Assembly (NCBI RefSeq): GCF_900089835.1 | Contig: NZ_OANU01000022.1 | Coordinates: 18,541-82,540, forward strand | Length of the DNA stretch: 64,000 bases | From: Vibrio thalassae | Lineage (GTDB): Bacteria; Pseudomonadota; Gammaproteobacteria; Enterobacterales; Vibrionaceae | Reading direction: 5' to 3' | Shown here: positions 46,471 to 55,556 of the stretch, one piece after another | Layout of the letters: each line of letters begins with the position of its first letter | Position numbering within the stretch: the stretch's first letter is position 1 | Translations under genes and position numbers: made by a program | The notes under the pieces: model-generated | Told to the model about the DNA's origin: nothing | Database searches by the model: none | The model's input: only the letters and a program-made list of their open reading frames with translations

Positions 46471-46629
46471 ATGCATCGAAAAGCGCGCCTACCTAGCAAA
46501 GTCTGCCTGTGTTGTCGTCGGCCTTTCACATGGAGAAAAAAATGGCAACGTTGTTGGGAGCAAGTGCGATACTGCTCCAAACGGTGTGCCCGAGAATATC
46601 GCGGACGAAAAAACCAGCCTGAAGGTTAA
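46471..46629 (+). CDS. DUF2256 zinc-ribbon-like protein
   Basis: 52 residues from the ATG at 46471 ([20 protein letters not shown]...). The CxxC...CSKRC cysteine set and the WRKKW core mark DUF2256. The longer frame starting at 46408 adds a non-conserved tail. DUF2256 proteins are often encoded next to photolyase/cryptochrome genes, as here, which suggests a linked but unknown role. Confidence 0.8.
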   Translation: MHRKARLPSKVCLCCRRPFTWRKKWQRCWEQVRYCSKRCAREYRGRKNQPEG

Positions 46630-46634
46630 CATGG

Positions 46635-47360
46635 TCACCACTCGATGCGACTGCCATCGTAAGCGAGAAAAAGGCCATTGTCTTCTGGACTGAGATTCTC
46701 CAGTACATGAAACAGCAAACTTGCGGTTTTCTCTGGCGAGAACAGCTGATCCTTTGGCACATTGGCTTGAAAAGGCAGAGAAAGAGCAGTAGCCGTGGTT
46801 CCGGGGTGCAGCGCCACAGTACAAGAGCGTTTCATTAAACGTCCCCATTCAATACTTATGTTTTTGAGCGCCATATTCAGCGCAGCTTTTGAACAGCGAT
46901 AACTGTACCACCCGCCTAATTGGTTATCCTCAATACTACCCACTCGGGCAGAGAGGGTCGCAAAGCGCGGAGCTTTGGCGCGTCTTAGTAAAGGTAACGC
47001 GTACTTTGCTAACAACAACGTTGGCAAAGTGTTGACTTGAATACTGGTCATTAAGCTGCTTGCGGTGACTGCCTTTACACTTTTTTCCGGAGTGCACTCA
47101 TCCAACGATAGAACACCAACACAGTTGATGACCCAATCAAGACTCTCAACCTCAGCGCTAAGTGATGTCATTAACGCACCATAATCATCCTCTTTAGTGA
47201 CGTCCAAAGCGTGCCAGCGCAGCCTAGAGTGCTGCATATCAGGCAGAGCACGATGATAGGTCGCAAATACCGTGGCATCAGTATGGGCCAGTATATGCTG
47301 GGTCATTGCCCTACCTATCCCTCCGGAAGCACCAAGTATCAAGACATTTAAGGGCTTCAT
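46635..47360 (-). CDS. SDR-family oxidoreductase (C-factor-like)
   Basis: 241 residues from the ATG at 47360, which has GAGG upstream; the TTG seven codons earlier is less likely. Coenzyme motif LGASGGIGRAMTQH, NCVGVLS in place of NNAG, catalytic YSYRCSKAA (Tyr and Lys present). Follows the FeS photolyase gene by 7 bp in the same operon and is a regular partner of cryptochrome genes in marine bacteria. Confidence 0.85.
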   Translation of the reverse strand: MKPLNVLILGASGGIGRAMTQHILAHTDATVFATYHRALPDMQHSRLRWHALDVTKEDDYGALMTSLSAEVESLDWVINCVGVLSLDECTPEKSVKAVTASSLMTSIQVNTLPTLLLAKYALPLLRRAKAPRFATLSARVGSIEDNQLGGWYSYRCSKAALNMALKNISIEWGRLMKRSCTVALHPGTTATALSLPFQANVPKDQLFSPEKTASLLFHVLENLSPEDNGLFLAYDGSRIEW

Positions 47361-47367
47361 CTTCACC

Positions 47368-48918
47368 TCACAATCGTTCAATTCGAACTAAGTTCGCTTC
47401 GGCAGTGGTAAGATGTTCATCCTGAACTTCAGGCGCCAGTCGGTCCCATGTCCGATAAATCATCGCCGTCCGAGGATTGTTACCGAGCCACTCGCGATGC
47501 TTATACATAAAGCGCCAGTAAAAACCATTAAAAGGACAGGCTTGTTGGCCTGAACGCTCTTTGACGTTATAAAAACAGCCACTGCAATAATCACTCATTT
47601 TGTTGATATAACCGCCACTGGAGCCATAGGGTTTGGTCGCAATGAGCCCATCATCGGCATATAAAGCCATCCCCCTAGTGTTGGGCATCTCTACCCACTC
47701 AATCGCATCAACATAAATACCAAGATACCATTGCTCGACTTGATCTGGATCTAACTCGGTGAGCAACGCAAAATTACCTGTCACCATCAAACGTTGAATG
47801 TGATGCGCATAGGCGAAATCCAAAGACTGAGTGATGGCATGTTTCATACAACTCATTTTTGTCTCACCATTCCAAAAATAGTGAGGCAATGTTCTTGATG
47901 CCCCTAACGCATTGGTAGTCGAGTAGTCTGGCATATTGCTCCAATACATCCCTCGAATATACTCACGCCAGCCGAGAATCTGTCTGACAAACCCCTCAAT
48001 CTGTGCAAGCGTGATTTGACCATCAGAATGCGCATAGTGATCAATTGCCGCGTATAGCACCTCTAATGGCGTCAGCATCTTACAGTTAAGCGAAAAAGAA
48101 AGTCGGCTGTGATAGAGGCTCCATTGGCTTTCATGCTGTTCTGTCATCGCATCTTGAAAGCGACCAAAATTGGGTAAACAGATTTGGCAGAAATGCGCGA
48201 GTAGCGTGAGAGATTGAGACCGGTTGATAGGCCAAATGAGCTGTTCACCAATTCGTCCTATCGAAGGAAGATTATGTCGCTGTATTCGTGATACGGTGTC
48301 TTTTGTCGGTGACGCAAACAGAAGTGGGGCGGGCAACGCTTCAATGTCGGCTTTTTTCAATTTGTTGCGATTGTTCGCATCGTAACTCCATTTTCCACCA
48401 AGCGGTTTGGTTTCAGTTTCCATCAACATGCCATGTTTTTTGCGCATCTTGCGGTAAAAGTGATCCATCACCAGAGACTTGCCGCGAACGAAATAGTTAT
48501 CTATCTCTGAAAAAGGCAGCAAAAAATGTTCTGACTCGACCAAGTTCGTTGAAAACTGTGGGTGAGAAAAGCAAGACAATTTCTTTAGCAGTCGGTATTC
48601 ATCTGGCCTTTGGAACTCAAACCTTTCGATATTGTGCTGCTCAGCAACCGTTGCGATGAGATCGGTCAAAGAATCGAAATCGCACGTGTCGTCTAAAGTG
48701 AGGTGATGAACGTGATGCCCTTGTTCTGCCAAGCATCGTGCGAAATTTTCCATTGATAGAAAGAACGCCACTTGCTTTTGAATATGATGCGTCACGTACT
48801 CTGATTCTTGCTTCAATTCTGCAATCAAATAAAGAATCTCGCTATCCACACTAGCGAACCATGAATGTTGGGAGTCGAGTTGATCACCCAAAATGAGTCT
48901 TAGCGTTCTATATCCCAT
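47368..48918 (-). CDS. FeS-type bacterial photolyase/cryptochrome (CryB/PhrB-like)
   Basis: 516 residues from the ATG at 48918 (AAGGA upstream, 11 bp after the cryDASH stop). N-terminal Rossmann-like domain LILGDQLDSQHSWF, C-terminal FAD domain with GWREYIRGMYW and MPNTRGMALYADDG. Four cysteines sit where the [4Fe-4S] ligands of (6-4) photolyases are found: MSCMKH, then YCSGCFYNV and ACPFNGFYW. Probably repairs (6-4) photoproducts using light. Confidence 0.9.
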   Translation of the reverse strand: MGYRTLRLILGDQLDSQHSWFASVDSEILYLIAELKQESEYVTHHIQKQVAFFLSMENFARCLAEQGHHVHHLTLDDTCDFDSLTDLIATVAEQHNIERFEFQRPDEYRLLKKLSCFSHPQFSTNLVESEHFLLPFSEIDNYFVRGKSLVMDHFYRKMRKKHGMLMETETKPLGGKWSYDANNRNKLKKADIEALPAPLLFASPTKDTVSRIQRHNLPSIGRIGEQLIWPINRSQSLTLLAHFCQICLPNFGRFQDAMTEQHESQWSLYHSRLSFSLNCKMLTPLEVLYAAIDHYAHSDGQITLAQIEGFVRQILGWREYIRGMYWSNMPDYSTTNALGASRTLPHYFWNGETKMSCMKHAITQSLDFAYAHHIQRLMVTGNFALLTELDPDQVEQWYLGIYVDAIEWVEMPNTRGMALYADDGLIATKPYGSSGGYINKMSDYCSGCFYNVKERSGQQACPFNGFYWRFMYKHREWLGNNPRTAMIYRTWDRLAPEVQDEHLTTAEANLVRIERL

Positions 48919-48929
48919 CGTCTTCCTTA

Positions 48930-50270
48930 TCAGTCTTGAATCGGCCAATCCACCATATCCACTGCGTTCAAGCGAGAGTTAGGCTGGTCACCTTTCCACT
49001 TACGGATGAAAACATTTTCAGGATCATACAGTTGTGTCTGTTTACTTAGGTCAAACTTCCTATGTCCACGAGGGTCGGCTCCCACACCAGCAAGATATTG
49101 CCAATTGCCCCAATTTGACCCAACGTCATAGTCAATAAGCATATGCTGGAAATAACACGCTCCATAACGCCAATCAAGGGAGAGTTCATGCACAAGACAA
49201 CTTGCCACCAACTGTCTTCCTCTGTTGGACATATACCCTGTTTCTCGCAATTGATTCATGCATGCGTTCACAATAGGAAACGGAGTATTACCCTCAACCC
49301 ATTGACGTAATCTGTTGGCATAAAATGTGGTCAATGGGCGCTTGCCCTGAATGCCTCCAAACGCAAACAGCTTTGCCCCATGTTTGTGGCTATACCAGTG
49401 AAAGTATTCACGCCAAAGTAGCTCAAACAAAATCCAGTGGGTCGATTCATTACTGCCATGCTGACGTTCAAAGCGATTTAAATGGCTCAGTATCATTTTT
49501 GCAGACACGTTACCATTGGCCAGCCAAAGTGAGAATTTCGTGGAACTGTCCCAGTTGTCCAACTCGTTGCGAGTGGATTTGTAATGTAGCGCCGCGGTCG
49601 TAGAAAAGTAATCTCGCACGTGTCCAAGCCCTGCTAACTCTCCACCACGCACACCATGATGAATTTTCAGTGATGAGGGTTCACAACCATAACTGGCAGG
49701 TAACCCATCTCGATTATTTAATGGTGGCGGCAATTGCGTCGTCGTGGGCCCAGCAATTGGAAGTAGTATATTTTCTACCTGTTTTCTGAAGCGCGAGAAT
49801 GACGCAGGAAGGTCCTCAATGTCAAAGGGGAGCAACGCCTGAGAAAACAACGAGGCAGTTTCAGCTCTGTGCACTGCTATTTTCGGGTGTCTGAGGATAG
49901 TTTTAGTGAGAACGTAATCCACATACCAACTGGCGCTGTGTGCAACGTAGATATCTGTGATCGAGTAATAGGTAATCATCTCTTCCAGCCGAAGAACGGC
50001 GTCGTCAAGACTATTGACCGTCACATAATGCAGCACTTGACCGAGTTGCATTAAGGACTGATTAAACTCGCCCAATGACTGCATTGTGAATTCTCGTTTG
50101 GCCGAATCATCAATTTCTATTGGTAAAAAGCGCCGATCGAACACACTTTTTAGCTCATCAAAACAAACACAATGAAGCCTATCAACTTGTTCGCTTGCAT
50201 GTTGTAACAGTAGATTGTCGTGCAACCTAAGATCTTGAGTAAACCAATAAATCCCTCTTTTATTCGACAT
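48930..50270 (-). CDS. Cryptochrome DASH
   Basis: 446 residues. N-terminal photolyase domain YWFTQDLRLHDN; FAD-binding domain with LLWREYFHWYSHKHG, YMSNRGRQLVASCLVHEL and the DASH-type signature YDVGSNWGNWQYLAGVGADPRG. Cry-DASH enzymes repair dimers in single-stranded or looped DNA and may act as photoreceptors. First gene of the light-responsive operon. Confidence 0.93.
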   Translation of the reverse strand: MSNKRGIYWFTQDLRLHDNLLLQHASEQVDRLHCVCFDELKSVFDRRFLPIEIDDSAKREFTMQSLGEFNQSLMQLGQVLHYVTVNSLDDAVLRLEEMITYYSITDIYVAHSASWYVDYVLTKTILRHPKIAVHRAETASLFSQALLPFDIEDLPASFSRFRKQVENILLPIAGPTTTQLPPPLNNRDGLPASYGCEPSSLKIHHGVRGGELAGLGHVRDYFSTTAALHYKSTRNELDNWDSSTKFSLWLANGNVSAKMILSHLNRFERQHGSNESTHWILFELLWREYFHWYSHKHGAKLFAFGGIQGKRPLTTFYANRLRQWVEGNTPFPIVNACMNQLRETGYMSNRGRQLVASCLVHELSLDWRYGACYFQHMLIDYDVGSNWGNWQYLAGVGADPRGHRKFDLSKQTQLYDPENVFIRKWKGDQPNSRLNAVDMVDWPIQD

Positions 50271-50412
50271 GTCATTTTCCTAAATTGTTTGTGCGCTGCC
50301 TGTTTGTACGCAGCATTACTTAGGACAGCTTAGAAAACCGTTGGTCATTCTGTGGCTCGTGAACGTACAAACGTTGATGACGCTACAAACACGACCTCAG
50401 GGAGGACTTGGG

Positions 50413-51672
50413 ATGTCACTAAAAAACAACTTAGATAAACTCGCTCCTCATTTCGAAGCGGGCGGGAAATACCAAACCTTTTATCCACTCTACGAAGCCA
50501 TTGCCACACTGTTTTATACCCCTGGACACGTCACCAAAGGACAAACCCACCTCAGAGACAGCATAGATCTGAAACGCATCATGATAATGGTGTGGTTAGC
50601 CGTATTCCCTGCAATGTTTTGGGGCATGTACAACATAGGCAACCAAACGGTAGCGGCGTTATCCACCACTTATTCGGCCGAAGAGATCACTCAATTGATC
50701 GCGGAAAGTTGGCGTTTATCATTCGTCTTTGGTTCTGCGACTGGCTTACTTGAAGCCGGATGGGTAAGTAAGATGTGGTTTGGTGCCTGTTACTTCCTAC
50801 CCGTATACCTCACCGTGTTTGTTGTGGGCGGTTTTTGGGAAGTACTGTTTGCTATCGTTCGCAAGCACGAGGTTAATGAAGGCTTCTTCGTCAGCTCTAT
50901 TCTCTTTGCATTGATTCTCCCCCCTACCATTCCACTCTGGCAAGCGGCACTCGGTATCACCTTCGGGATCGTCGTTGCCAAAGAAGTGTTCGGAGGAACA
51001 GGGCGCAACTTTCTCAACCCCGCACTTGCTGGAAGAGCCTTTCTTTACTTCGCCTACCCCGCCCAAATGTCTGGCGGTGCAGTCTGGGTCGCTGCGGACG
51101 GCTACTCGGGTGCAACACCTCTGAGTCAATGGTACGAGGGCGGAGAAAGTGCCCTGTATAGTGCACTGACTGGAGAACCTTTAACTTGGTGGGATGCGTT
51201 TGTTGGAAATTTGCCGGGCTCCATGGGTGAGGTCTCCACATTACTGATTACCGCTGCGGGTATTTTCCTGATGGCGATAGGGATCGCCTCTTGGCGGATT
51301 GTTCTCGGAGTCTTAATTGGTTTGACCCTCTCAGCCACACTTCTCAACGTAATTGGTTCAGACTCGAACTCAATGTTCTCGATGCCCGTTTACTGGCATT
51401 TTGTCATTGGTGGCGTGGCATTTGGCACCTTTTTTATGGCGACAGATCCTGTGTCCGCAGCCTTTACTAACTCAGGAAAGTGGGCATATGGTTTACTCAT
51501 AGGTTTCATGACCATTGGCATAAGAGTGCTAAACCCAGCCTATCCTGAGGGCATTATGTTGGCCATTCTGTTTGCCAACTTGTTCGCTCCGCTCTTTGAC
51601 CATTTCGTGAAGGAGGCGGTCGTAAGGCGTCGAGTAAAACGAATGAAGCCGATCGACAAGATCTCACCTTAA
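50413..51672 (+). CDS. NqrB-like subunit of Na+-translocating NADH:quinone reductase (orphan)
   Basis: 419 residues from the ATG at 50413 (AGGGAGG upstream), the normal NqrB length. Nearly full conservation of NqrB landmarks: [40 protein letters not shown], the FMN-linking threonine in [11 protein letters not shown], and [21 protein letters not shown]. About ten membrane segments. No nqrA, C, D, E or F is adjacent, so it is an isolated paralogue. It may pair with the main complex or serve as a standalone flavoprotein. Confidence 0.9.
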   Translation: MSLKNNLDKLAPHFEAGGKYQTFYPLYEAIATLFYTPGHVTKGQTHLRDSIDLKRIMIMVWLAVFPAMFWGMYNIGNQTVAALSTTYSAEEITQLIAESWRLSFVFGSATGLLEAGWVSKMWFGACYFLPVYLTVFVVGGFWEVLFAIVRKHEVNEGFFVSSILFALILPPTIPLWQAALGITFGIVVAKEVFGGTGRNFLNPALAGRAFLYFAYPAQMSGGAVWVAADGYSGATPLSQWYEGGESALYSALTGEPLTWWDAFVGNLPGSMGEVSTLLITAAGIFLMAIGIASWRIVLGVLIGLTLSATLLNVIGSDSNSMFSMPVYWHFVIGGVAFGTFFMATDPVSAAFTNSGKWAYGLLIGFMTIGIRVLNPAYPEGIMLAILFANLFAPLFDHFVKEAVVRRRVKRMKPIDKISP

Positions 51673-51688
51673 CTTCATGCCTTAGATA

Positions 51689-51734
51689 AATAATGGCGTT
51701 AATTGTAATTCATTTTATAAATAGCGCCATTATT
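51689..51734 (+). repeat. Inverted repeat after the NqrB-like gene
   Basis: AATAATGGCG (51689-51698) pairs with CGCCATTATT (51725-51734) around a 26-nt AT-rich loop. Too long a loop for a classic terminator, but it may end transcription; it otherwise has no assigned role. Confidence 0.4.
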
Positions 51735-51902
51735 GAATCAGAATCACGTTAATAATTGAGTCTGCTATCAAAAACTGTGCTTTCTAAAGTGACAAAGTAC
51801 TGAACTCGTTGGATAATTAAAAGTAATCCGACCAAAAGAGTCCGACCTTGAATTAAGTGCAAGCCTCGCCAATCAGAATAAGCCAGGGACATTAGTTAGA
51901 TC

Positions 51903-52925
51903 ATGAAAAAGAACGATTTTCAGAAATCGGCGGCGAATTTAAAGAAAGCAGTACCATTGATGGTAAAACACCACGTTCCAGCGACGCCTGCCAATTATGC
52001 ACTTTGGTATACGTATGTCGATCAAACTATCCCCGAATTGAACGCGGAAGTGGATGCGATTCTCAAAGATTTTGATATCTTGCCTCTAGTCAACACCAAT
52101 CTACTATACCGCGAGCATATCGCAGGTAAAGCGGAAGTAAATTTGCAAGATTTGAAACACAACATGGAGGCCTTAGTCACTGAAGTATCGAGCTCCATGA
52201 CCGATGTGATTGCCGATACCTCGCAGTTCTCTAAAGTGCTTGAGCAAAGCTTCGACGAATTGAGCACGCAAATGGAATCGCCACGTAATCCTACTCTTGA
52301 TGAAGTGATGCCTTTGATTCAACAATTGGTTGATGAAGCAAACGATATTCGCCATTCCACCGACTTTATTAATGATCAATTGAAAAATGCCAGTGATGAA
52401 ATAGCTCGCTTAAAATCACAACTGGCAAAAGTTCAATGCAACGCATTATTTGATAGTTTGACGTCACTCTATAATCGTGGCGCCTTTGACGCCGACCTCA
52501 ATATGTTCTGCGAAGCGAAACAGCCAATGAGCCTTATCTTTTTAGATATTGACCATTTTAAGACATTCAATGACGAATTTGGCCATCTGTTCGGTGATAC
52601 TATTTTGAAAGGCATTTCACAACGTCTTAAGCAGGCTTGTCGAGGTGGTATTACCGCTTACCGATTTGGCGGTGAAGAGTTTGCGTTAATCATTCCCAAT
52701 AAATCTCTAAGAGTGGCGCGACAAATGGCTGACGCTTTGCGTTTGGCTATTGAAAAAATGACGATAAAAGACCGAAAAAACGGCTCAAAAGTCGGTAATA
52801 TAACCGCATCGTTTGGCGTAGCAGAATTTACCACCGGTGATACTTATTCTTCTCTTGTAGAGCGTGCAGACAAAATGCTGTATGACGCCAAGCGCGCAGG
52901 TCGAAACCGAGTCATGCCATTCTAA
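51903..52925 (+). CDS. Diguanylate cyclase (GGDEF domain)
   Basis: 340 residues. A helical N-terminal sensory part (about 1-165, cytoplasmic, with a heptad-rich stretch QLKNASDEIARLKSQLAKV just before the catalytic domain). GGDEF domain about 168-340: DSLTSLYNRGAF, metal Asp in FLDIDHFKTFND, signature RFGGEEFALIIP. Active-site residues intact, so c-di-GMP synthesis is expected. Paired with the HD-GYP (phosphodiesterase) gene, convergent. Confidence 0.92.
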   Translation: MKKNDFQKSAANLKKAVPLMVKHHVPATPANYALWYTYVDQTIPELNAEVDAILKDFDILPLVNTNLLYREHIAGKAEVNLQDLKHNMEALVTEVSSSMTDVIADTSQFSKVLEQSFDELSTQMESPRNPTLDEVMPLIQQLVDEANDIRHSTDFINDQLKNASDEIARLKSQLAKVQCNALFDSLTSLYNRGAFDADLNMFCEAKQPMSLIFLDIDHFKTFNDEFGHLFGDTILKGISQRLKQACRGGITAYRFGGEEFALIIPNKSLRVARQMADALRLAIEKMTIKDRKNGSKVGNITASFGVAEFTTGDTYSSLVERADKMLYDAKRAGRNRVMPF

Positions 52926-52962
52926 TTTATTTACCCAAGCATTCCAGAGTTTCTAATAACAT

Positions 52963-52988
52963 AAAGGCAGATCATAGAATCTGCCTTT
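52963..52988. terminator. Bidirectional terminator between GGDEF and HD-GYP genes
   Basis: AAAGGCAGAT (52963-52972) pairs with ATCTGCCTTT (52979-52988), 6-nt loop, then CTCATTTTC on the plus strand. Confidence 0.75.
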
Positions 52989-53009
52989 CTCATTTTCTGT
53001 ATCCAGACG

Positions 53010-54710
53010 TTAGGATAAATATTGGTCTAAATCCACCTCATCAATTTGTTCGGGGCGTAAGAATCGTTTCGCATAGGTTTGATAAACACCTGAGCGTAAG
53101 AACAATTGAAATAGCGCAGGATCCAGATGTTGGTTTTTCACCATAAAAGACATAATCCTTATCGACTCAGATAGCGTTTTAGGCTGTTTATATGGTCTAT
53201 CGCAACTTGTTAATGCTTCAAAAACGTCTGCAATCGCCATCGCACGAGCCGGAAGTGGAAGCTCTGCAGCCTTTAACCCCAAAGGATAACCTGTTCCATT
53301 CATTTTTTCATGGTGACTGCCCGCCAGCAATGGCACATTCTTCATGTTTTTAGGAAACGGCAGACTCTCTAACATTTTCAGTGTCTCTATCATGTGACTG
53401 TTAATGATATAACGCTCTTCACGGTTCAACGTTCCCTTTCGAATCGATAAGTTATATATCTCACCTTGGTTGTTTTGATACTCTCCTGCTTTGAGAAAAA
53501 AACGCGCTTCTCTCAACGGCTCTTTCTCCCAAGCGACTAGGTGTGAAGGGTTATCTACCAATAACGAGACTGGTTTACCGGGGACAAAGTCTTTATCGGA
53601 GTACCGCGCTAACTCTTCCCATGAGAGACCCAATGTGGGGTTGATCGTTGGCTGCCACGTACGGTTTGCAATGGCTTCCAGACTGGCGACTTTTTGGTCA
53701 TCTAAGGATTCAGAGCCGAGGTTGATGTCAGCGATCAGCGCAAACTCTTCATCTAACTCTTTGTGTGCCACTCTGATTTTTTCAACGTCTTCTGGCGCTA
53801 ATTGACCATCCAATTTGACACGATACACCGCGATTTCCACATCACGTTTTAATACTTCAAAGCGGGTTCTAACTTCATGAATACGATTGTAAATCGTCTC
53901 CAACTTGGTCGACTTATCAATGATGTGTTCTGGTGTTGTCACTTTTCCGCAATCATGCAACCATGCGGCGATATGCAGCTCTTGCCACTGCTCTTGGCTC
54001 ATCGAGAATTCAGCGAAAACCCCTTGGTCACAATCTTGAGCAGCTTGCGTCAGCATTTCCGTCAGAACAGGAACGCGTTGACAATGGTTGCCGGTGTAGG
54101 GCGATTTCGTATCGATAGCGCCTGCCATAACTTGAATAAACGAGTCTAATAACGCTCGCTGATCTGCCAGCATGGTTTGCGTTTCAATAGTGACGGAAGC
54201 ATAAGCCGCCAGAGTTTCTAAGTATTCCTTGTCTTCTATTAGAACTTGAGAGTGATAATCTTCATCAACCCCCAATCCCAATGCACCAATAACCCTCTGG
54301 TTTCGGTCGATAAGTGGAATAAAGAGCAAGTTATCCGTCTCGTTGTCTTTGAGCACATAAGCTCGATCTTGGTACTCTTTAGCATAGATTGGTTGCTTGT
54401 GAATAAAGAAGGTGTCTACATCGTCCTTAAGACGCGGGTCTTCAAGAGGCAAACGTGGTTGCGTGGTGACATCAATCACCCCCTGAGTCGCTAACTTGAT
54501 AAATTTAGGGTCAAGATACTTCTCGTCACTGCTCAGTAAATAGAGATAAGTACTATTAGCGAATGTCGCGTCGGCGGTTTCAGCACAGACTAACTCCAAA
54601 ATTCGCTCTAAGTCTTGTTCTTTCGCAATCGTATTAGTGAGTGAAAGAAAGCGTTTAATGGTCGATTTCATGACCGTCAGTGAATCAGACATGGCTTTTA
54701 TTTCAGTCAC
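53010..54710 (-). CDS. GAF/HD-GYP c-di-GMP phosphodiesterase fragment
   Basis: 566 residues as an open frame (GTG start), the C-terminal part of the disrupted sensor gene. GAF-type domain about 20-180; HD motif in [21 protein letters not shown] second half [12 protein letters not shown]. An insertion of about 170 residues separates the HD and GYP halves, including a long helical stretch. Metal ligands look intact, so a truncated cytoplasmic protein could still be active if transcribed from the IS or an internal promoter. No good ribosome-binding site is seen. Confidence 0.7.
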   Translation of the reverse strand: MTEIKAMSDSLTVMKSTIKRFLSLTNTIAKEQDLERILELVCAETADATFANSTYLYLLSSDEKYLDPKFIKLATQGVIDVTTQPRLPLEDPRLKDDVDTFFIHKQPIYAKEYQDRAYVLKDNETDNLLFIPLIDRNQRVIGALGLGVDEDYHSQVLIEDKEYLETLAAYASVTIETQTMLADQRALLDSFIQVMAGAIDTKSPYTGNHCQRVPVLTEMLTQAAQDCDQGVFAEFSMSQEQWQELHIAAWLHDCGKVTTPEHIIDKSTKLETIYNRIHEVRTRFEVLKRDVEIAVYRVKLDGQLAPEDVEKIRVAHKELDEEFALIADINLGSESLDDQKVASLEAIANRTWQPTINPTLGLSWEELARYSDKDFVPGKPVSLLVDNPSHLVAWEKEPLREARFFLKAGEYQNNQGEIYNLSIRKGTLNREERYIINSHMIETLKMLESLPFPKNMKNVPLLAGSHHEKMNGTGYPLGLKAAELPLPARAMAIADVFEALTSCDRPYKQPKTLSESIRIMSFMVKNQHLDPALFQLFLRSGVYQTYAKRFLRPEQIDEVDLDQYLS

Positions 54711-54775
54711 ACGAGAATGTTCTTGCTCACCCGAGTCAAAATCAAAACTACCGGTGAAACCGGTAGTATGATGAA

Positions 54776-54792
54776 AGCCCCTAGAAGGGGCT
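54776..54792 (-). terminator. Hairpin at the 3' end of the IS transposase gene
   Basis: AGCCCC (54776-54781) pairs with GGGGCT (54787-54792), followed on the minus strand by TTTCATC; likely limits transcription out of the IS. Confidence 0.55.
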
Positions 54793-54797
54793 ATGTT

Positions 54798-55232
54798 TTA
54801 TAAGCCCGAGAGTCGCAACTGCTCTTGGCGTTTTTCTTCCGACTCCTGATTACGTATGTATTCACGAATCATCTGTTCATCGAGTCCTACTGTGCTAACA
54901 CAGTAACCTCTTGCCCAGAATTTTCTCCCAGTAAAGTTACGTTTTACCTGCATATAGTCGCGGAAAATTCTTATTGCTGATTTTCCTTTCAAAAAGCCAA
55001 CAGTATTGGCCACGCTATACTTTGGTGGAATCATCAAGAGCATATGGATGTGATCTTTCATCGCATAACCCTCAACCAATACTACCCCTTGCTGTCTACA
55101 TAACTCTCTTAAGATTTTTCCGATATCTCTACGCAATGAACCATAAATCGCTTTCTTTCGATATTTTGGAACAATCACAACGTGATATTTGCAATAATGT
55201 TTAACGTGAGCTTGGCTCTGCCAGTCTCTCAT
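54798..55232 (-). CDS. tnpA: IS200/IS605-family transposase TnpA (Y1, HUH type)
   Basis: 144 residues from the ATG at 55232, which has AAAGGAGGTC directly upstream; the longer frame to 55343 runs into the IS left end. Y1 transposase: HUH motif in DHIHMLLMIPP, catalytic Tyr in EQMIREYIRNQE. Moves as single-stranded DNA. It appears intact, so the element may be mobile. Its GTGTGACTCG-rich 5' region is the IS left end. Confidence 0.93.
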   Translation of the reverse strand: MRDWQSQAHVKHYCKYHVVIVPKYRKKAIYGSLRRDIGKILRELCRQQGVVLVEGYAMKDHIHMLLMIPPKYSVANTVGFLKGKSAIRIFRDYMQVKRNFTGRKFWARGYCVSTVGLDEQMIREYIRNQESEEKRQEQLRLSGL

Positions 55233-55556
55233 ATGACCTCCTTTGAACTTGCCGGTTCTATAAAGGAGGTCATTTTCCCATCGATGCACGCTGTTACGGC
55301 AGAGCCTTTTCGAGTCACACCGCCAGAGGCGGTGGTTTACCAAGTTTCAATTAAAATGTTGTACTGCCCATGCTTTTCGCGTCGCTTGTCGTATCGGGCG
55401 AGCCAACCACTGAGAAAGATAATAGATACAAGGAAGTGCAATTAATAAGGCGAAAAGTGAACCGATAAGCGATCGCTTGGCGACGAGATTGGCATCCTTG
55501 AGCAACTGATCTGACTTAACTGCCATGACCAGATTAAACAACTGCTCTCGCGTACC

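Larger units (their letters stand above)
54744..55352 (-). mobile_element. IS200/IS605-type insertion sequence, 609 bp
   Basis: A single-gene IS with sub-terminal imperfect palindromes instead of inverted repeats. Right-end hairpin ACTACCGGT/ACCGGTAGT (54747-54755, 54759-54767); left-end hairpin CACCGCC/GGCGGTG (55318-55324, 55328-55334). Only one transposase gene, no tnpB. The boundaries are set by the host gene: removing 54744-55352 joins HF to DFD and restores a continuous frame. Insertion is 3' of a TTTT target with no duplication, as expected for this family. End positions may be shifted by up to 4 bp because of TTTT at both junctions. Confidence 0.88.

Noticed and set aside
54720..55360. 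IS200 element considered as carrying a TnpB or guide RNA system
   Set aside because: Only 609 bp with a single tnpA; no room for tnpB. The right-end hairpin is a transposition signal, not evidence of a guide RNA.
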